Assembly (NCBI GenBank): GCA_036496805.1
Contig: DASXKN010000026.1
Coordinates: 186,001-250,000 of the forward strand
Direction: 5' to 3'
DNA from: SZAS-103 sp036496805
GTDB lineage: Bacteria; Pseudomonadota; Gammaproteobacteria; Xanthomonadales; Xanthomonadaceae
DNA length: 64,000 bases
The position numbers and the translations under genes were made by a program. The notes under the pieces were generated by a model, which saw only the letters and a program-made list of their open reading frames with translations, had not been told where the DNA came from and searched no databases. Positions 8,013-16,252 of this stretch are shown one piece after another (the stretch's first letter is position 1; each line of letters begins with the position of its first letter).

Positions 8013-8696
8013 TCAACCGCGGTACCGCGTGGGATCGGGGACGCCGGCTTTCGCGAAGCCTTCGGCGCGCAGGCGGCAGGCGTCGCAGCGGCTGCAGGCG
8101 CGGCCGTCGGCGTCGGCCTGGTAGCAGGAAACGGTCTGCGCGAAGTCCACGCCCAGGCGCATGCCCTCGCGCACGATCCGATCCTTGCCCATGCCGATCA
8201 ACGGCGCGCGGACGCGCAGGCCGGCGCCTTCCACGCCGGCTTTCGTCGCGAGGTTGGCGAGCGCCTCGAAGGCGGCGACGAACTCGGGGCGGCAATCGGG
8301 GTAGCCCGAATAGTCGACCGCGTTGACGCCGCAGAAGATATCGCTCGCACCGAGCACCTCGGCCCAGCCGAGCGCGATCGACAGCATGATGGTGTTGCGC
8401 GCCGGCACGTAGGTGACAGGGATGCCGGCGTCGAGCGGCTCGCCGGCGTCGTGCTCGGGAACGGCGATGTCAGCGGTCAGCGCCGAACCGCCGATGCCGC
8501 GCAGGTCGATCGCGACCACCTTGTGCTCGACCGCGCCCAGCGCGCGCGCGTTGCGCGCGGCGGCGTCGAGCTCGGAAGTATGGCGCTGCCCGTAGGCCAC
8601 GCTGAGCGCGTGCGTCGCGTAACCCTGCTCGCGCGCGAGGGCCAGCACGACGGCCGAATCCATGCCGCCGGAGACCAGGACGACGGCGCGCTTCAC
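8013..8696 (-). CDS. queC: 7-cyano-7-deazaguanine synthase
   Basis: A 227-residue protein that converts 7-carboxy-7-deazaguanine to preQ0 with ammonia and ATP, in queuosine biosynthesis. It has the PP-loop SGGMDS at residues 9-14 and a C-terminal zinc site with Cys191, Cys201, Cys204 and Cys207 (CSRCDAC). The start is taken as the GTG at 8696 behind GGGAG; a TTG at 8714 is weaker. The upstream gene queE makes its substrate. A GC-rich hairpin lies in the 166-bp gap between them. Confidence 0.95.
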   Translation of the reverse strand: MKRAVVLVSGGMDSAVVLALAREQGYATHALSVAYGQRHTSELDAAARNARALGAVEHKVVAIDLRGIGGSALTADIAVPEHDAGEPLDAGIPVTYVPARNTIMLSIALGWAEVLGASDIFCGVNAVDYSGYPDCRPEFVAAFEALANLATKAGVEGAGLRVRAPLIGMGKDRIVREGMRLGVDFAQTVSCYQADADGRACSRCDACRLRAEGFAKAGVPDPTRYRG

Positions 8697-8767
8697 GGGT
8701 GCTCCCGCGAACAACCGTCCATGGTGCGTGGCGCCGGCCCGCGCATCCCTGCGCGTGCGCTCTTCGG

Positions 8768-8795
8768 GGCGATCTGCCCTTCAAGGCAGATCGCC
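8768..8795. repeat. Perfect 11-bp inverted repeat between queE and queC
   Basis: The arms GGCGATCTGCC (8768-8778) and GGCAGATCGCC (8785-8795) enclose a 6-nt loop. The hairpin has no T-run, so it is not a classical terminator. It could shape queE-queC mRNA processing or be a mobile palindromic unit. No preQ1 riboswitch fold was recognised here. Confidence 0.6.
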
Positions 8796-8862
8796 GGATC
8801 GGAATCCAGCCTCCATCCACCCTCGCGGATGACCCGCGTCGCGGCAGTTGCAGCGACCGCCC

Positions 8863-9561
8863 TCATCGCCCCTGCTCCTCGCCCCACAGCAGCTTGTGCA
8901 GCTGCAACTGGAAGCGCGCGGGCACGCGGTCGGCGAGCATCCATTCGGCCAGTTCGCGCGGCTGCACCTGGTTGTAGCTCGGCGAGAACAGCACCTCGCA
9001 GCGCGAAGCCAGGTCGTGTTCGCGCAGCATCGCCACCGCCCAGTCGTAGTCGGCGCGATCGCAGACCACGAACTTCACCTGGTCGCGCGTGGTGAGCAGG
9101 GGAATGTTCTCCAGGCGGTTGCGCGCCTGCTCGCCGGAGCCGGGTGTCTTCAGGTCCACCACCCGCGCGACGCGCGGGTCGACGGCGGCGATGTCGATCG
9201 CGCCGGAAGTTTCCAGCGACACGTCGTAGCCGGCATCGCACAGGCGCCTGAGCAGGTCGATGCAGCGCTTCTGCGCGAGCGGCTCGCCGCCGGTCACGCA
9301 GACGTGGCGGGTTGCGTGGCTGGCAACCTCGTCGAGGATGGCGCCGATCTCGCGCCACTCGCCGCCGTGGAAAGCATAAGCGGTGTCGCAATAGCCGCAG
9401 CGCAGCGGGCAGCCGGTGAGGCGCACGAACACGGTCGGCCAGCCGACGCTGCGCGCCTCGCCCTGCAGCGAATGGAAGATTTCGGTGATGCGCAGGCGAT
9501 CCTGCGTCGCGTTTTCCGGCTCGCCGTTCACCGCCGCGTCGCCTGCCTCAGCCACCGGCAT
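8863..9561 (-). CDS. queE: 7-carboxy-7-deazaguanine synthase (radical SAM)
   Basis: A 232-residue radical-SAM enzyme that turns 6-carboxy-tetrahydropterin into 7-carboxy-7-deazaguanine. The [4Fe-4S]/SAM cysteine motif C-x3-C-x2-C is at Cys51, Cys55 and Cys58 (CPLRCGYC), preceded by the substrate-binding FHSLQGE and followed by VTGGEPL. Its ATG at 9561 overlaps the end of cpoB by 14 nt, showing translational coupling to the tol-pal operon. This arrangement (cpoB-queE-queC) is common in gammaproteobacteria. Confidence 0.95.
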   Translation of the reverse strand: MPVAEAGDAAVNGEPENATQDRLRITEIFHSLQGEARSVGWPTVFVRLTGCPLRCGYCDTAYAFHGGEWREIGAILDEVASHATRHVCVTGGEPLAQKRCIDLLRRLCDAGYDVSLETSGAIDIAAVDPRVARVVDLKTPGSGEQARNRLENIPLLTTRDQVKFVVCDRADYDWAVAMLREHDLASRCEVLFSPSYNQVQPRELAEWMLADRVPARFQLQLHKLLWGEEQGR

Positions 9562-10381
9562 CCATGCTCATCGCACGCAGGCGGCTCTGGGCCTGGCCGG
9601 CTTCCTCGCTGTTCGGGTATTTCGCGATCACCTGGTGCAGGGTCGCCTCGGCGGCATCGCGCTGCTTCAGGCCATCCTGGCAGTAGCCGATCTTGAGCAG
9701 GGCTCCGGCGGTCTTGGCCGAGTCGGGGAAATGATCGATCACCGACTGGAACGCGGCCAGCGCGTACTGGTAGTTGCGGGTGACGTAATAGGATTCGCCC
9801 ATCCAGTAGTACGCATTCGGCGCCAGCGTGCTGTTCGGATACTGCTGGACGAAGGCCCGGAATTTCTGCGCGGAATCGGCGTACTGCTCCGCTTTCATCG
9901 CGTCGAAAGCCGCCTGGTAGGCGGCCTGGTCGCTCACTGTTGAAGCCGGCGCAGCCGGACTGGGGACGCCACCCGCCGCTGCCGACGGCGAAGCGCTCGC
10001 TGCCGGCTGCTGTGCCGCCGCAGGACGATTCGGCGACGGCTTCGCCGCGGCTGCCGGCGCCGACGCAGCAGGCGCGGCGGCTTCCAGGCGGCCCAGGCGG
10101 GAATCCAGGTCGATGTACTGCGCCTTGGCCTGGTCCTTCGCCTGCTGGTTGTCGTTCTGCATCTGCTCGACCTGCGCGCGAAGCGCCTTCACGTCGGACT
10201 CGAGCTGGGCGATGCGGTTGAGCAGTTCGACCGACTGCTGGCCCTGCCCCTGGTCGCGCGCCTCGAGCGCGGCGACGCGATCGGCCAGGCTCAGGCGCGA
10301 CTGCTGCGCCATCGCGCCCGTGCTGGCGAACAGCGCCGCCAGCGCGCAGGCCATCGCGTTGGTCTTCCGCTGCGGACGCAT
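9548..10381 (-). CDS. cpoB: Cell-division coordinator CpoB (YbgF)
   Basis: A 277-residue periplasmic protein with a signal peptide ending near MAQQ (residue ~26). An N-terminal coiled coil follows (about 30-90, RLSLADRVAALEARDQ onward), then an Ala/Pro linker and three TPR-like repeats (about 150-270; AFDAMKAEQYADSAQKF, AYYWMGESYYVTRNY). CpoB links PBP1B activity to Tol-driven outer membrane constriction. It begins 5 bp after pal. Confidence 0.93.
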   Translation of the reverse strand: MRPQRKTNAMACALAALFASTGAMAQQSRLSLADRVAALEARDQGQGQQSVELLNRIAQLESDVKALRAQVEQMQNDNQQAKDQAKAQYIDLDSRLGRLEAAAPAASAPAAAAKPSPNRPAAAQQPAASASPSAAAGGVPSPAAPASTVSDQAAYQAAFDAMKAEQYADSAQKFRAFVQQYPNSTLAPNAYYWMGESYYVTRNYQYALAAFQSVIDHFPDSAKTAGALLKIGYCQDGLKQRDAAEATLHQVIAKYPNSEEAGQAQSRLRAMSMDAGG

Positions 10382-10386
10382 CGTCG

Positions 10387-10917
10387 TCACTTGCTGGTGT
10401 AGGTGATGTCGACGCGGCGGTTCTTGCCCCAGCATTCCTCGTTGGACTCGGTGCAGACCGGGCGCTCCTCGCCGTAGCTGACCACTTCCATCTGCCCGGC
10501 CGAGGCGCCCGAACCGCGCACCGCCGCCATCACCGCGTTGCCGCGGCGCTCGCCGAGGCCGAGGTTGTACTGGCGGCTGCCGCGCTCGTCGGCATTGCCT
10601 TCCAGGCGCATGCGCGCTTCCGGGCGATCCCTCAGGTATTTCGCGTGGCAGGCGACGATCGCCTGGAACTCGGGCTTGAGCGTGTCCTGGTCGAAGTCGA
10701 AATAGACCGTGCGCTGGCGCAGGCACGAATCGGTCTCGAGGTCGCCCGGCAGGTACCTGCCGCCGCCCGCCGAGGAACCGTTGTACGGCTGGGTGTTCGC
10801 CGACGAACCGGACTCCATCCCGCTGCCCGCCGGTCCTTCCTTGACGTTCTTCTTTCCGCAGCCCGCGAGTGCGATGCACGCCGCGGCGACGATCAGAACG
10901 GTCTTGTGGGTCTTCAT
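10387..10917 (-). CDS. pal: Peptidoglycan-associated lipoprotein
   Basis: A 176-residue outer membrane lipoprotein. Its signal peptide ends in the lipobox LAGC with Cys20 as the lipidation site, followed by a Gly/Ser-rich linker and an OmpA-like peptidoglycan-binding domain (YFDFDQDTLKPEF, GNADERGSRQYNLGLGERR). It binds TolB and the meso-diaminopimelate peptides of the cell wall. The ATG at 10917 has AAGGA upstream; another in-frame ATG is 9 bp earlier. The gene lies 44 bp after tolB. Confidence 0.96.
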   Translation of the reverse strand: MKTHKTVLIVAAACIALAGCGKKNVKEGPAGSGMESGSSANTQPYNGSSAGGGRYLPGDLETDSCLRQRTVYFDFDQDTLKPEFQAIVACHAKYLRDRPEARMRLEGNADERGSRQYNLGLGERRGNAVMAAVRGSGASAGQMEVVSYGEERPVCTESNEECWGKNRRVDITYTSK

Positions 10918-10961
10918 TGTCGTCATCCTTTTCGTGTTACGGGTGGGGGCTTGTTGTTGTT

Positions 10962-12272
10962 TCAGCGTTCGCGATAGGGCGACCAGGCCGGCTCGCGGAC
11001 ATCGCCGTCGGCCAGCACGAGGCGCTGCCTGACGCGCGCATCGGCCGATACCGCATAGAGGACACCGCGGCCGTTTTCCTTGGCAGCGTACAGCACCATG
11101 CTGGCGTTCGGCGCGAAGCTGGGGGATTCGTCGAGTTCTCCCGGCGAAAGGTTCAGCCAGCGTCCGGTTCCGGGATAGCTGCGATCCAGCAGGGCAATGC
11201 GGTAGACATTGCCGCTGCCCTGCGCCATCGCGATCTTCTTGCCGTCGAAGGACACCGTCGCGCGGGCGTTGTACTGGCCCTGGAAGCTCACCCGCGTGGG
11301 CTCTCCGCCGCTCGCCGGCACCTGGTAAATCTGCGGCTTGCCGCCGCGGTCCGACGTGAACAGCAGGGACTTGCCGTCGGGCATCCACACCGGCTCGGTG
11401 TCGATGCTGTAGTGGTTGGTGATCTGGGTGAGCTGGTGGCTGGCCAGGTCCATCACGTAGATCTCGGGATTGCCGGACTTGGACAGGGTCATCGCCAGGC
11501 GCTTGCCGTCCGGCGAGAACGACGGGGCGTCATTGATGCCCTTGAACGCGGCGAGGACCTCGCGCGCGCCGGTGCCGATGGTCTGCAGGTAGATCGTCGA
11601 ATTGCCGCGCTCGAAGCTGACGTAGGCGAGCTTGTGGCCGTCCGGGCTCCAGGCCGGCGACATCAGCGATTCGCGCGAGTTGACCACGCTCTGCGGGTTG
11701 TAGCCGTCGGCGTCGGCGACCATCAGCGAGAACTTCATGTTGCTGCCCAGGCCGACCGCGGTGACGTAGGCGATCTGGGTGTCGAAGGCGCCACGCACGC
11801 CGAGGATCGCCTCGTATACGTTGTTGGCGATTTCATGGGCGACCCGGCGCATCTCCAGCGGCCGGCCGGTCTTCATCTGGCCGAAGATGCGCTGCTGCTT
11901 GGCGACGTCGAACAGTTCGTACTCGACCCGATAGCCGCCGTCGCTGCTGTCGAGCACGCGGCCGACCAGCACGTAGTCCTGCTTGAGCAGGCGCCAGGTC
12001 GCGTACTTCATGTCGGCGCTGGATTGCGGATGCTCGACGATGTCCTTGTCGGCGAGCGGCCGGAACTGCCCGGAACGGGCGAGGTCGGCGCGGATCACGT
12101 CGGAAACATTCGTGTCGGGCTTGGCGCTGCTGCCCTGGTATTCCATCGGCACCACCGCGATCGGCAAGGCGGCGTCGTTGCCGGTCACCAGGCCGATGTC
12201 CAGGCCCTGCGCGAATGCGGGCCCCGCGATGCAGGCGAGGAGAAGGATCAGTGCGGTCAGGAATTTTCTCAT
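10962..12272 (-). CDS. tolB: Tol-Pal system protein TolB
   Basis: A 436-residue periplasmic protein with a signal peptide (MRKFLTALILLLACIAGPAFA), an N-terminal alpha/beta domain and a C-terminal six-bladed beta-propeller. The propeller is made of SPDG repeats (SPDGHKLAYVS, SPDGKRLAMTL, MPDGKSLLFTS). TolB shuttles between Pal and TolA. Its ATG overlaps the tolA stop codon as ATGA. Confidence 0.96.
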   Translation of the reverse strand: MRKFLTALILLLACIAGPAFAQGLDIGLVTGNDAALPIAVVPMEYQGSSAKPDTNVSDVIRADLARSGQFRPLADKDIVEHPQSSADMKYATWRLLKQDYVLVGRVLDSSDGGYRVEYELFDVAKQQRIFGQMKTGRPLEMRRVAHEIANNVYEAILGVRGAFDTQIAYVTAVGLGSNMKFSLMVADADGYNPQSVVNSRESLMSPAWSPDGHKLAYVSFERGNSTIYLQTIGTGAREVLAAFKGINDAPSFSPDGKRLAMTLSKSGNPEIYVMDLASHQLTQITNHYSIDTEPVWMPDGKSLLFTSDRGGKPQIYQVPASGGEPTRVSFQGQYNARATVSFDGKKIAMAQGSGNVYRIALLDRSYPGTGRWLNLSPGELDESPSFAPNASMVLYAAKENGRGVLYAVSADARVRQRLVLADGDVREPAWSPYRER

Positions 12273-13216
12273 TTCGAGCATTTCTCCGTGGGATAGCAGA
12301 AATCCAGTTCCCCCTGGCGTAGCTGCGGGAACACGGACTCGAAGCCGGCGTACGGCAAGGGTGTCTTGAGCATGGCGCGGTTGACCGATTCGCGGCCTGC
12401 CGCGTCGAACGGGCAGTCCTTGAAATCCACGGCCGTCACCACGCCGCCCGGAATCTGGGTGAAATGGACGTGGCAATGCACCTGCTGCGGCACGTCGTCG
12501 GAATGGATCCAGTTCTGGTTGGTGGTATCAATGATCGCCTGCTTGTACTTCGCGAGCAAACCGCTCTTGTCGCCGTTGTTGCCCGGGGCCTGGTGCGTGG
12601 CTGGCGTGGTTGCGGCCGTCGCCGGCGCGGAATTCTGCGCCAGGGCTTTCCTGAGGTCCTCATCCTGCTTGATCTTCTCCTGCGCCAGCTTCGCCTGATG
12701 CTCCTGCTCGGCGCGCGCCTTGCGGATCGCGGCAAGCTGCTTGTCGATGTCCTGCTGCGCCTGGCGCTGGCGGCTCTCGGCCTGCAGTTGCTCCTGCTTG
12801 CGGTCGAGATCGACCTGCGCCTGCCGGCGGCGCTCCTCCTGCTCCTGCTGCGCGTGTTCGGCGGCGAGCTGGGCGGTCCGGCGCACTTCGTCCTGGTCGA
12901 CGGTGTCGGGCTTGGGGACCTGGGTCTGGGACACGAGCTGGCGCGGCTGCGGTGAGTCCTGCGGGGTCGGCTCCGGTTGCGCCACAGGCGGCTGGGCCAC
13001 TGGCTGCACGGGATGATGGCTGGCTGCTACGGGTCGCGCCGACGCGACGGAACGTTGCGGCGCGCTCACGAGCGTGGCCTCGATCGCCGGTCCCTCGGCA
13101 TCGGCCGCCTGCAGTTCCGTCTGCGCCATCAGGCCGCGATACAGCACGAAAAGCACCAGTGCGTGCAGGCCCAGCGAGAGACCGAACGCGCGCAGCCTGT
13201 CGGAGTTGGATTCCAT
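12269..13216 (-). CDS. tolA: Tol-Pal system protein TolA
   Basis: A 315-residue inner-membrane-anchored protein. One transmembrane helix near residues 10-28 is followed by a long charged Gln/Lys/Arg-rich helix (about 105-200, AAEHAQQEQEERRRQAQ type). A globular C-terminal domain (about 225-315) contains two cysteines near its end (FCYPTEKCSK). TolA transmits proton-motive energy from TolQR to TolB-Pal. It begins 4 bp after tolR. Confidence 0.93.
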   Translation of the reverse strand: MESNSDRLRAFGLSLGLHALVLFVLYRGLMAQTELQAADAEGPAIEATLVSAPQRSVASARPVAASHHPVQPVAQPPVAQPEPTPQDSPQPRQLVSQTQVPKPDTVDQDEVRRTAQLAAEHAQQEQEERRRQAQVDLDRKQEQLQAESRQRQAQQDIDKQLAAIRKARAEQEHQAKLAQEKIKQDEDLRKALAQNSAPATAATTPATHQAPGNNGDKSGLLAKYKQAIIDTTNQNWIHSDDVPQQVHCHVHFTQIPGGVVTAVDFKDCPFDAAGRESVNRAMLKTPLPYAGFESVFPQLRQGELDFCYPTEKCSK

Positions 13217-13220
13217 CGCC

Positions 13221-13670
<450 letters not shown>

Positions 13671-13679
13671 GCCCGGAAC

Positions 13680-14456
13680 TCACTCCTCGATCGGCGAATG
13701 GCGCTGGAGGATCGAGGAGAACTCCTCGGCGAAGGCCTCGTAGCGCACGTTGATCCGCTCGACCTTGGTGGCGAAACGGTTGTACGCCCACACTGCCGGG
13801 ATCGCGGCGAACAGGCCCATCGCGGTGGCGACCAGCGCCTCGGAGATGCCTGGCGCGACGGTCGCGATCGTCGCTTCCTTCATGCTCGCCAGGCCCTGGA
13901 ACGAGATCATGATGCCCCACACCGTGCCGAACAGGCCGACGTAGGGACTGATCGAGCCGACGTTGGCGAGGAACTCGAGGTTGTGCTCGAGCGAATCCAC
14001 CTCGCGCGCAAGCTGCGCGCGCATGCCGCGCTGTGCGCCTTCGAGCTGGGTGCGCGCGTCCATGCCCTTGCGCTGGCGCAGGCGCGAGTATTCGCGGAAG
14101 CCGGCCTCGAAGATCGCTTCGGTGCCGGTGGTGACGCGGTTGCGTTCGGTGGCTTCGCGGTACAGATGGGTGAGGTCGGCGCCCGACCAGAACTTCTCCT
14201 CGAATGCATCGGCCGATTTCGCCGCGCCGTGGAGCACGCCCTGCTTGAGGAAGATGATGACCCAGGAGGCGATCGAGCCGATCAGCAGCAGGCACATCAC
14301 GAGTTTCACCGGCAGGCTGGCTTCCATCACCAGCCGCCACAGGTCGAGGCCATTGCCGCCTGCCGCGCTGGCGGCCTGCACCGGGGGCGAGAGGTCCGGC
14401 AGGGATTGCGCGGATGCGGCCTGGATCGCGACCAGCAGTTGCAACGACACACTCAT
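13680..14456 (-). CDS. tolQ: Tol-Pal system protein TolQ
   Basis: A 258-residue MotA/TolQ/ExbB family protein with three transmembrane helices: one near residues 45-70 (VMCLLLIGSIASWVIIFL), and two in the C-terminal half around GLFGTVWGIMISFQGL and LVATAMGLFAAIPAVW. It forms the proton channel stator with TolR. The ATG overlaps the ybgC stop codon as ATGA. Confidence 0.96.
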   Translation of the reverse strand: MSVSLQLLVAIQAASAQSLPDLSPPVQAASAAGGNGLDLWRLVMEASLPVKLVMCLLLIGSIASWVIIFLKQGVLHGAAKSADAFEEKFWSGADLTHLYREATERNRVTTGTEAIFEAGFREYSRLRQRKGMDARTQLEGAQRGMRAQLAREVDSLEHNLEFLANVGSISPYVGLFGTVWGIMISFQGLASMKEATIATVAPGISEALVATAMGLFAAIPAVWAYNRFATKVERINVRYEAFAEEFSSILQRHSPIEE

Positions 14457-14911
14457 GCACTCGCTCCCTGTTCTTTCATCATCGCAGCCAGAGCTTCGGG
14501 CACGGCGCGCGGTCGGAAATCGGCGGCGGCCACGCAGGCCACCTTCACTTCGGCTTCCAGCAATGACACTCCGCCGCGACGGATGACCTGCCGCATCAGC
14601 AGGCTCGCACGGCGGCGCTCCTGCAACGAGACATCGACGGCCAGTTCGTCGTCGAGCTTTGCCGGCCGCAGGAACTCCAGCCGCATCGCCCGCACCACGA
14701 ACACCACGCCCTCGCGCTCGCGCATCGCGTCCTGCGCGAACCCCAGCGTGCGCAGCCATTCGCTGCGCGCGCGCTCGAGGAAGCGCAGGTAGCTGGCGTG
14801 GTAGACCACGCCGCCGGCATCGGTATCCTCCCAGTAGACCCTTATCGGCCAGATGAACGCTGCAGCCGGCGGCGCACCCGGGTTCGACAGCGGCGTGCTA
14901 GGCGAGTTCAT
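14453..14911 (-). CDS. ybgC: Acyl-CoA thioesterase YbgC (tol-pal associated, hotdog fold)
   Basis: A 152-residue 4-hydroxybenzoyl-CoA thioesterase-type hotdog protein with the active-site signature YWEDTDAGGVVYHASY (catalytic Asp near residue 31). YbgC hydrolyses short or long acyl-CoA or ACP thioesters and is almost always the first gene of the tol-pal operon. Here it lies 87 bp after ruvB. In-frame ATGs at 14974 and 14926 would only add a non-conserved leader, so 14911 is chosen by comparison with E. coli YbgC. Confidence 0.92.
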   Translation of the reverse strand: MNSPSTPLSNPGAPPAAAFIWPIRVYWEDTDAGGVVYHASYLRFLERARSEWLRTLGFAQDAMREREGVVFVVRAMRLEFLRPAKLDDELAVDVSLQERRRASLLMRQVIRRGGVSLLEAEVKVACVAAADFRPRAVPEALAAMMKEQGASA

Positions 14912-14998
14912 CGACCAGTGATCCATCGACGGCCTGGGCTGGCATGGGTTCGACGCTCGACGGCCTGGCGCCATCGTAGCAACCCATGTGCAAAAACT

Positions 14999-16042
14999 TC
15001 ATTCAGCGCCCTTGTCGGCGTCGAACAGGCCGGAAGAAGGCGCGTTGCGCGGCGCCAGCCCGAACAGCCGCCAGGTCTTGGCGCTGACCATGCGCCCGCG
15101 TGCGGTGCGCAGCAGGTAGCCCTGCTGGATCAGGTAGGGCTCGATCACGTCTTCCAGCGTGCCGCGTTCCTCGCTCAGCGCGGCGGCCAGCGACTCGACG
15201 CCGACCGGGCCGCCGTCGAAGCTGTCCATGATGATGCGCAGCAGGCGCCGGTCCGACTGGTCGAAACCCTCGCCGTCGACCTTGAGCATCGCCATCGCGG
15301 CGTCGGCGACCTCGCGGGTGATGTTGCCGTCGGCGCGCACCTGGGCGTAGTCGCGGGCACGCCGCAGCAACCGGTTGGCGATGCGCGGGGTGCCGCGCGA
15401 GCGCCGCGCGATCTCGGCGGCGCCATCGGGATCGCAGGCGATGCCGAGGATCTTCGCCGAGCGCCGCACGATCTGGGTCAACTCCTCGGGCGAATAGAAT
15501 TCCAGCCGCTGGACGATGCCGAAGCGGTCGCGCAGCGGACCGGTCAGCAGGCCGGCGCGGGTGGTCGCGCCGATCAGGGTGAACGGCGGCAGGTCGAGCT
15601 TGATCGAGCGCGCGGCCGGGCCCTCGCCGATCATCAGGTCGATGTGGAAATCCTCCATCGCCGGGTACAGCACCTCCTCGACGACCGGCGACAGGCGATG
15701 GATCTCGTCGATGAACAACACGTCATGCGGCTGCAGGTTGGTCAGGAGCGCGGCGAGATCGCCGGCGCGCTCGATCACCGGGCCCGAGGTCGTGCGCAGG
15801 TTGACGCCGAGCTCGTTGGCGATGACGTGGCTGAGGGTGGTCTTGCCCAGGCCCGGCGGCCCGAAGATCAGCACGTGGTCCATCGCCTCGCCGCGCCGCT
15901 TCGCCGCCTCGATCGCGACGCCGAGCTGCTCGCGCACCGGCTGCTGGCCGAGGTAATCGTCGAGCCTGCGCGGGCGGATGCTGGCCTCGAGCGCGGCTTC
16001 GTCGCGGCTTTCGGTCGGATCGAGGAGTCGTTGTTCGTTCAC
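14999..16042 (-). CDS. ruvB: Holliday junction branch-migration ATPase RuvB
   Basis: A 347-residue AAA+ motor with Walker A GPPGLGKTT at residues 61-69, Walker B FIDEIHRL, sensor motif GATTRAGLL and a C-terminal winged helix. It drives branch migration together with RuvA. Unusually for the classical ruvC-ruvA-ruvB order, it is separated from ruvA/ruvC (26.0-27.1 kb) by two kup genes and a giant alpha-2-macroglobulin gene, all on the same strand. Confidence 0.97.
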   Translation of the reverse strand: MNEQRLLDPTESRDEAALEASIRPRRLDDYLGQQPVREQLGVAIEAAKRRGEAMDHVLIFGPPGLGKTTLSHVIANELGVNLRTTSGPVIERAGDLAALLTNLQPHDVLFIDEIHRLSPVVEEVLYPAMEDFHIDLMIGEGPAARSIKLDLPPFTLIGATTRAGLLTGPLRDRFGIVQRLEFYSPEELTQIVRRSAKILGIACDPDGAAEIARRSRGTPRIANRLLRRARDYAQVRADGNITREVADAAMAMLKVDGEGFDQSDRRLLRIIMDSFDGGPVGVESLAAALSEERGTLEDVIEPYLIQQGYLLRTARGRMVSAKTWRLFGLAPRNAPSSGLFDADKGAE

Positions 16043-16252
16043 TGGGCCCGGGCTCCTGACGATGCGTCATTTTGCCTCATCGCGACCTGCAGCGGGTCTT
16101 GCCGCGCAGGCGCGCGTACCGCACGGCTGTGGTGGCCGGGATAATGATCAGGCGCGGATGCCAGCCGAGCGGGCGCCAATCGGGCGCGCTCCAGTCCGGC
16201 AGCGCCGTCGATTCGACGGATGTCCATGGCCCGATGGCGCCGGCTCACGACG

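Noticed and set aside
8697..8862. preQ1 riboswitch upstream of queC
   Set aside because: The gap contains a GC-rich hairpin but none of the short A-rich pseudoknot features of preQ1 aptamers.
16043..16252. Short frames in the gap between the A2M gene and ruvB, considered as a remnant of pbpC
   Set aside because: No transglycosylase or transpeptidase motif is present and the frames are arginine-rich; it is probably just the ruvB promoter region.
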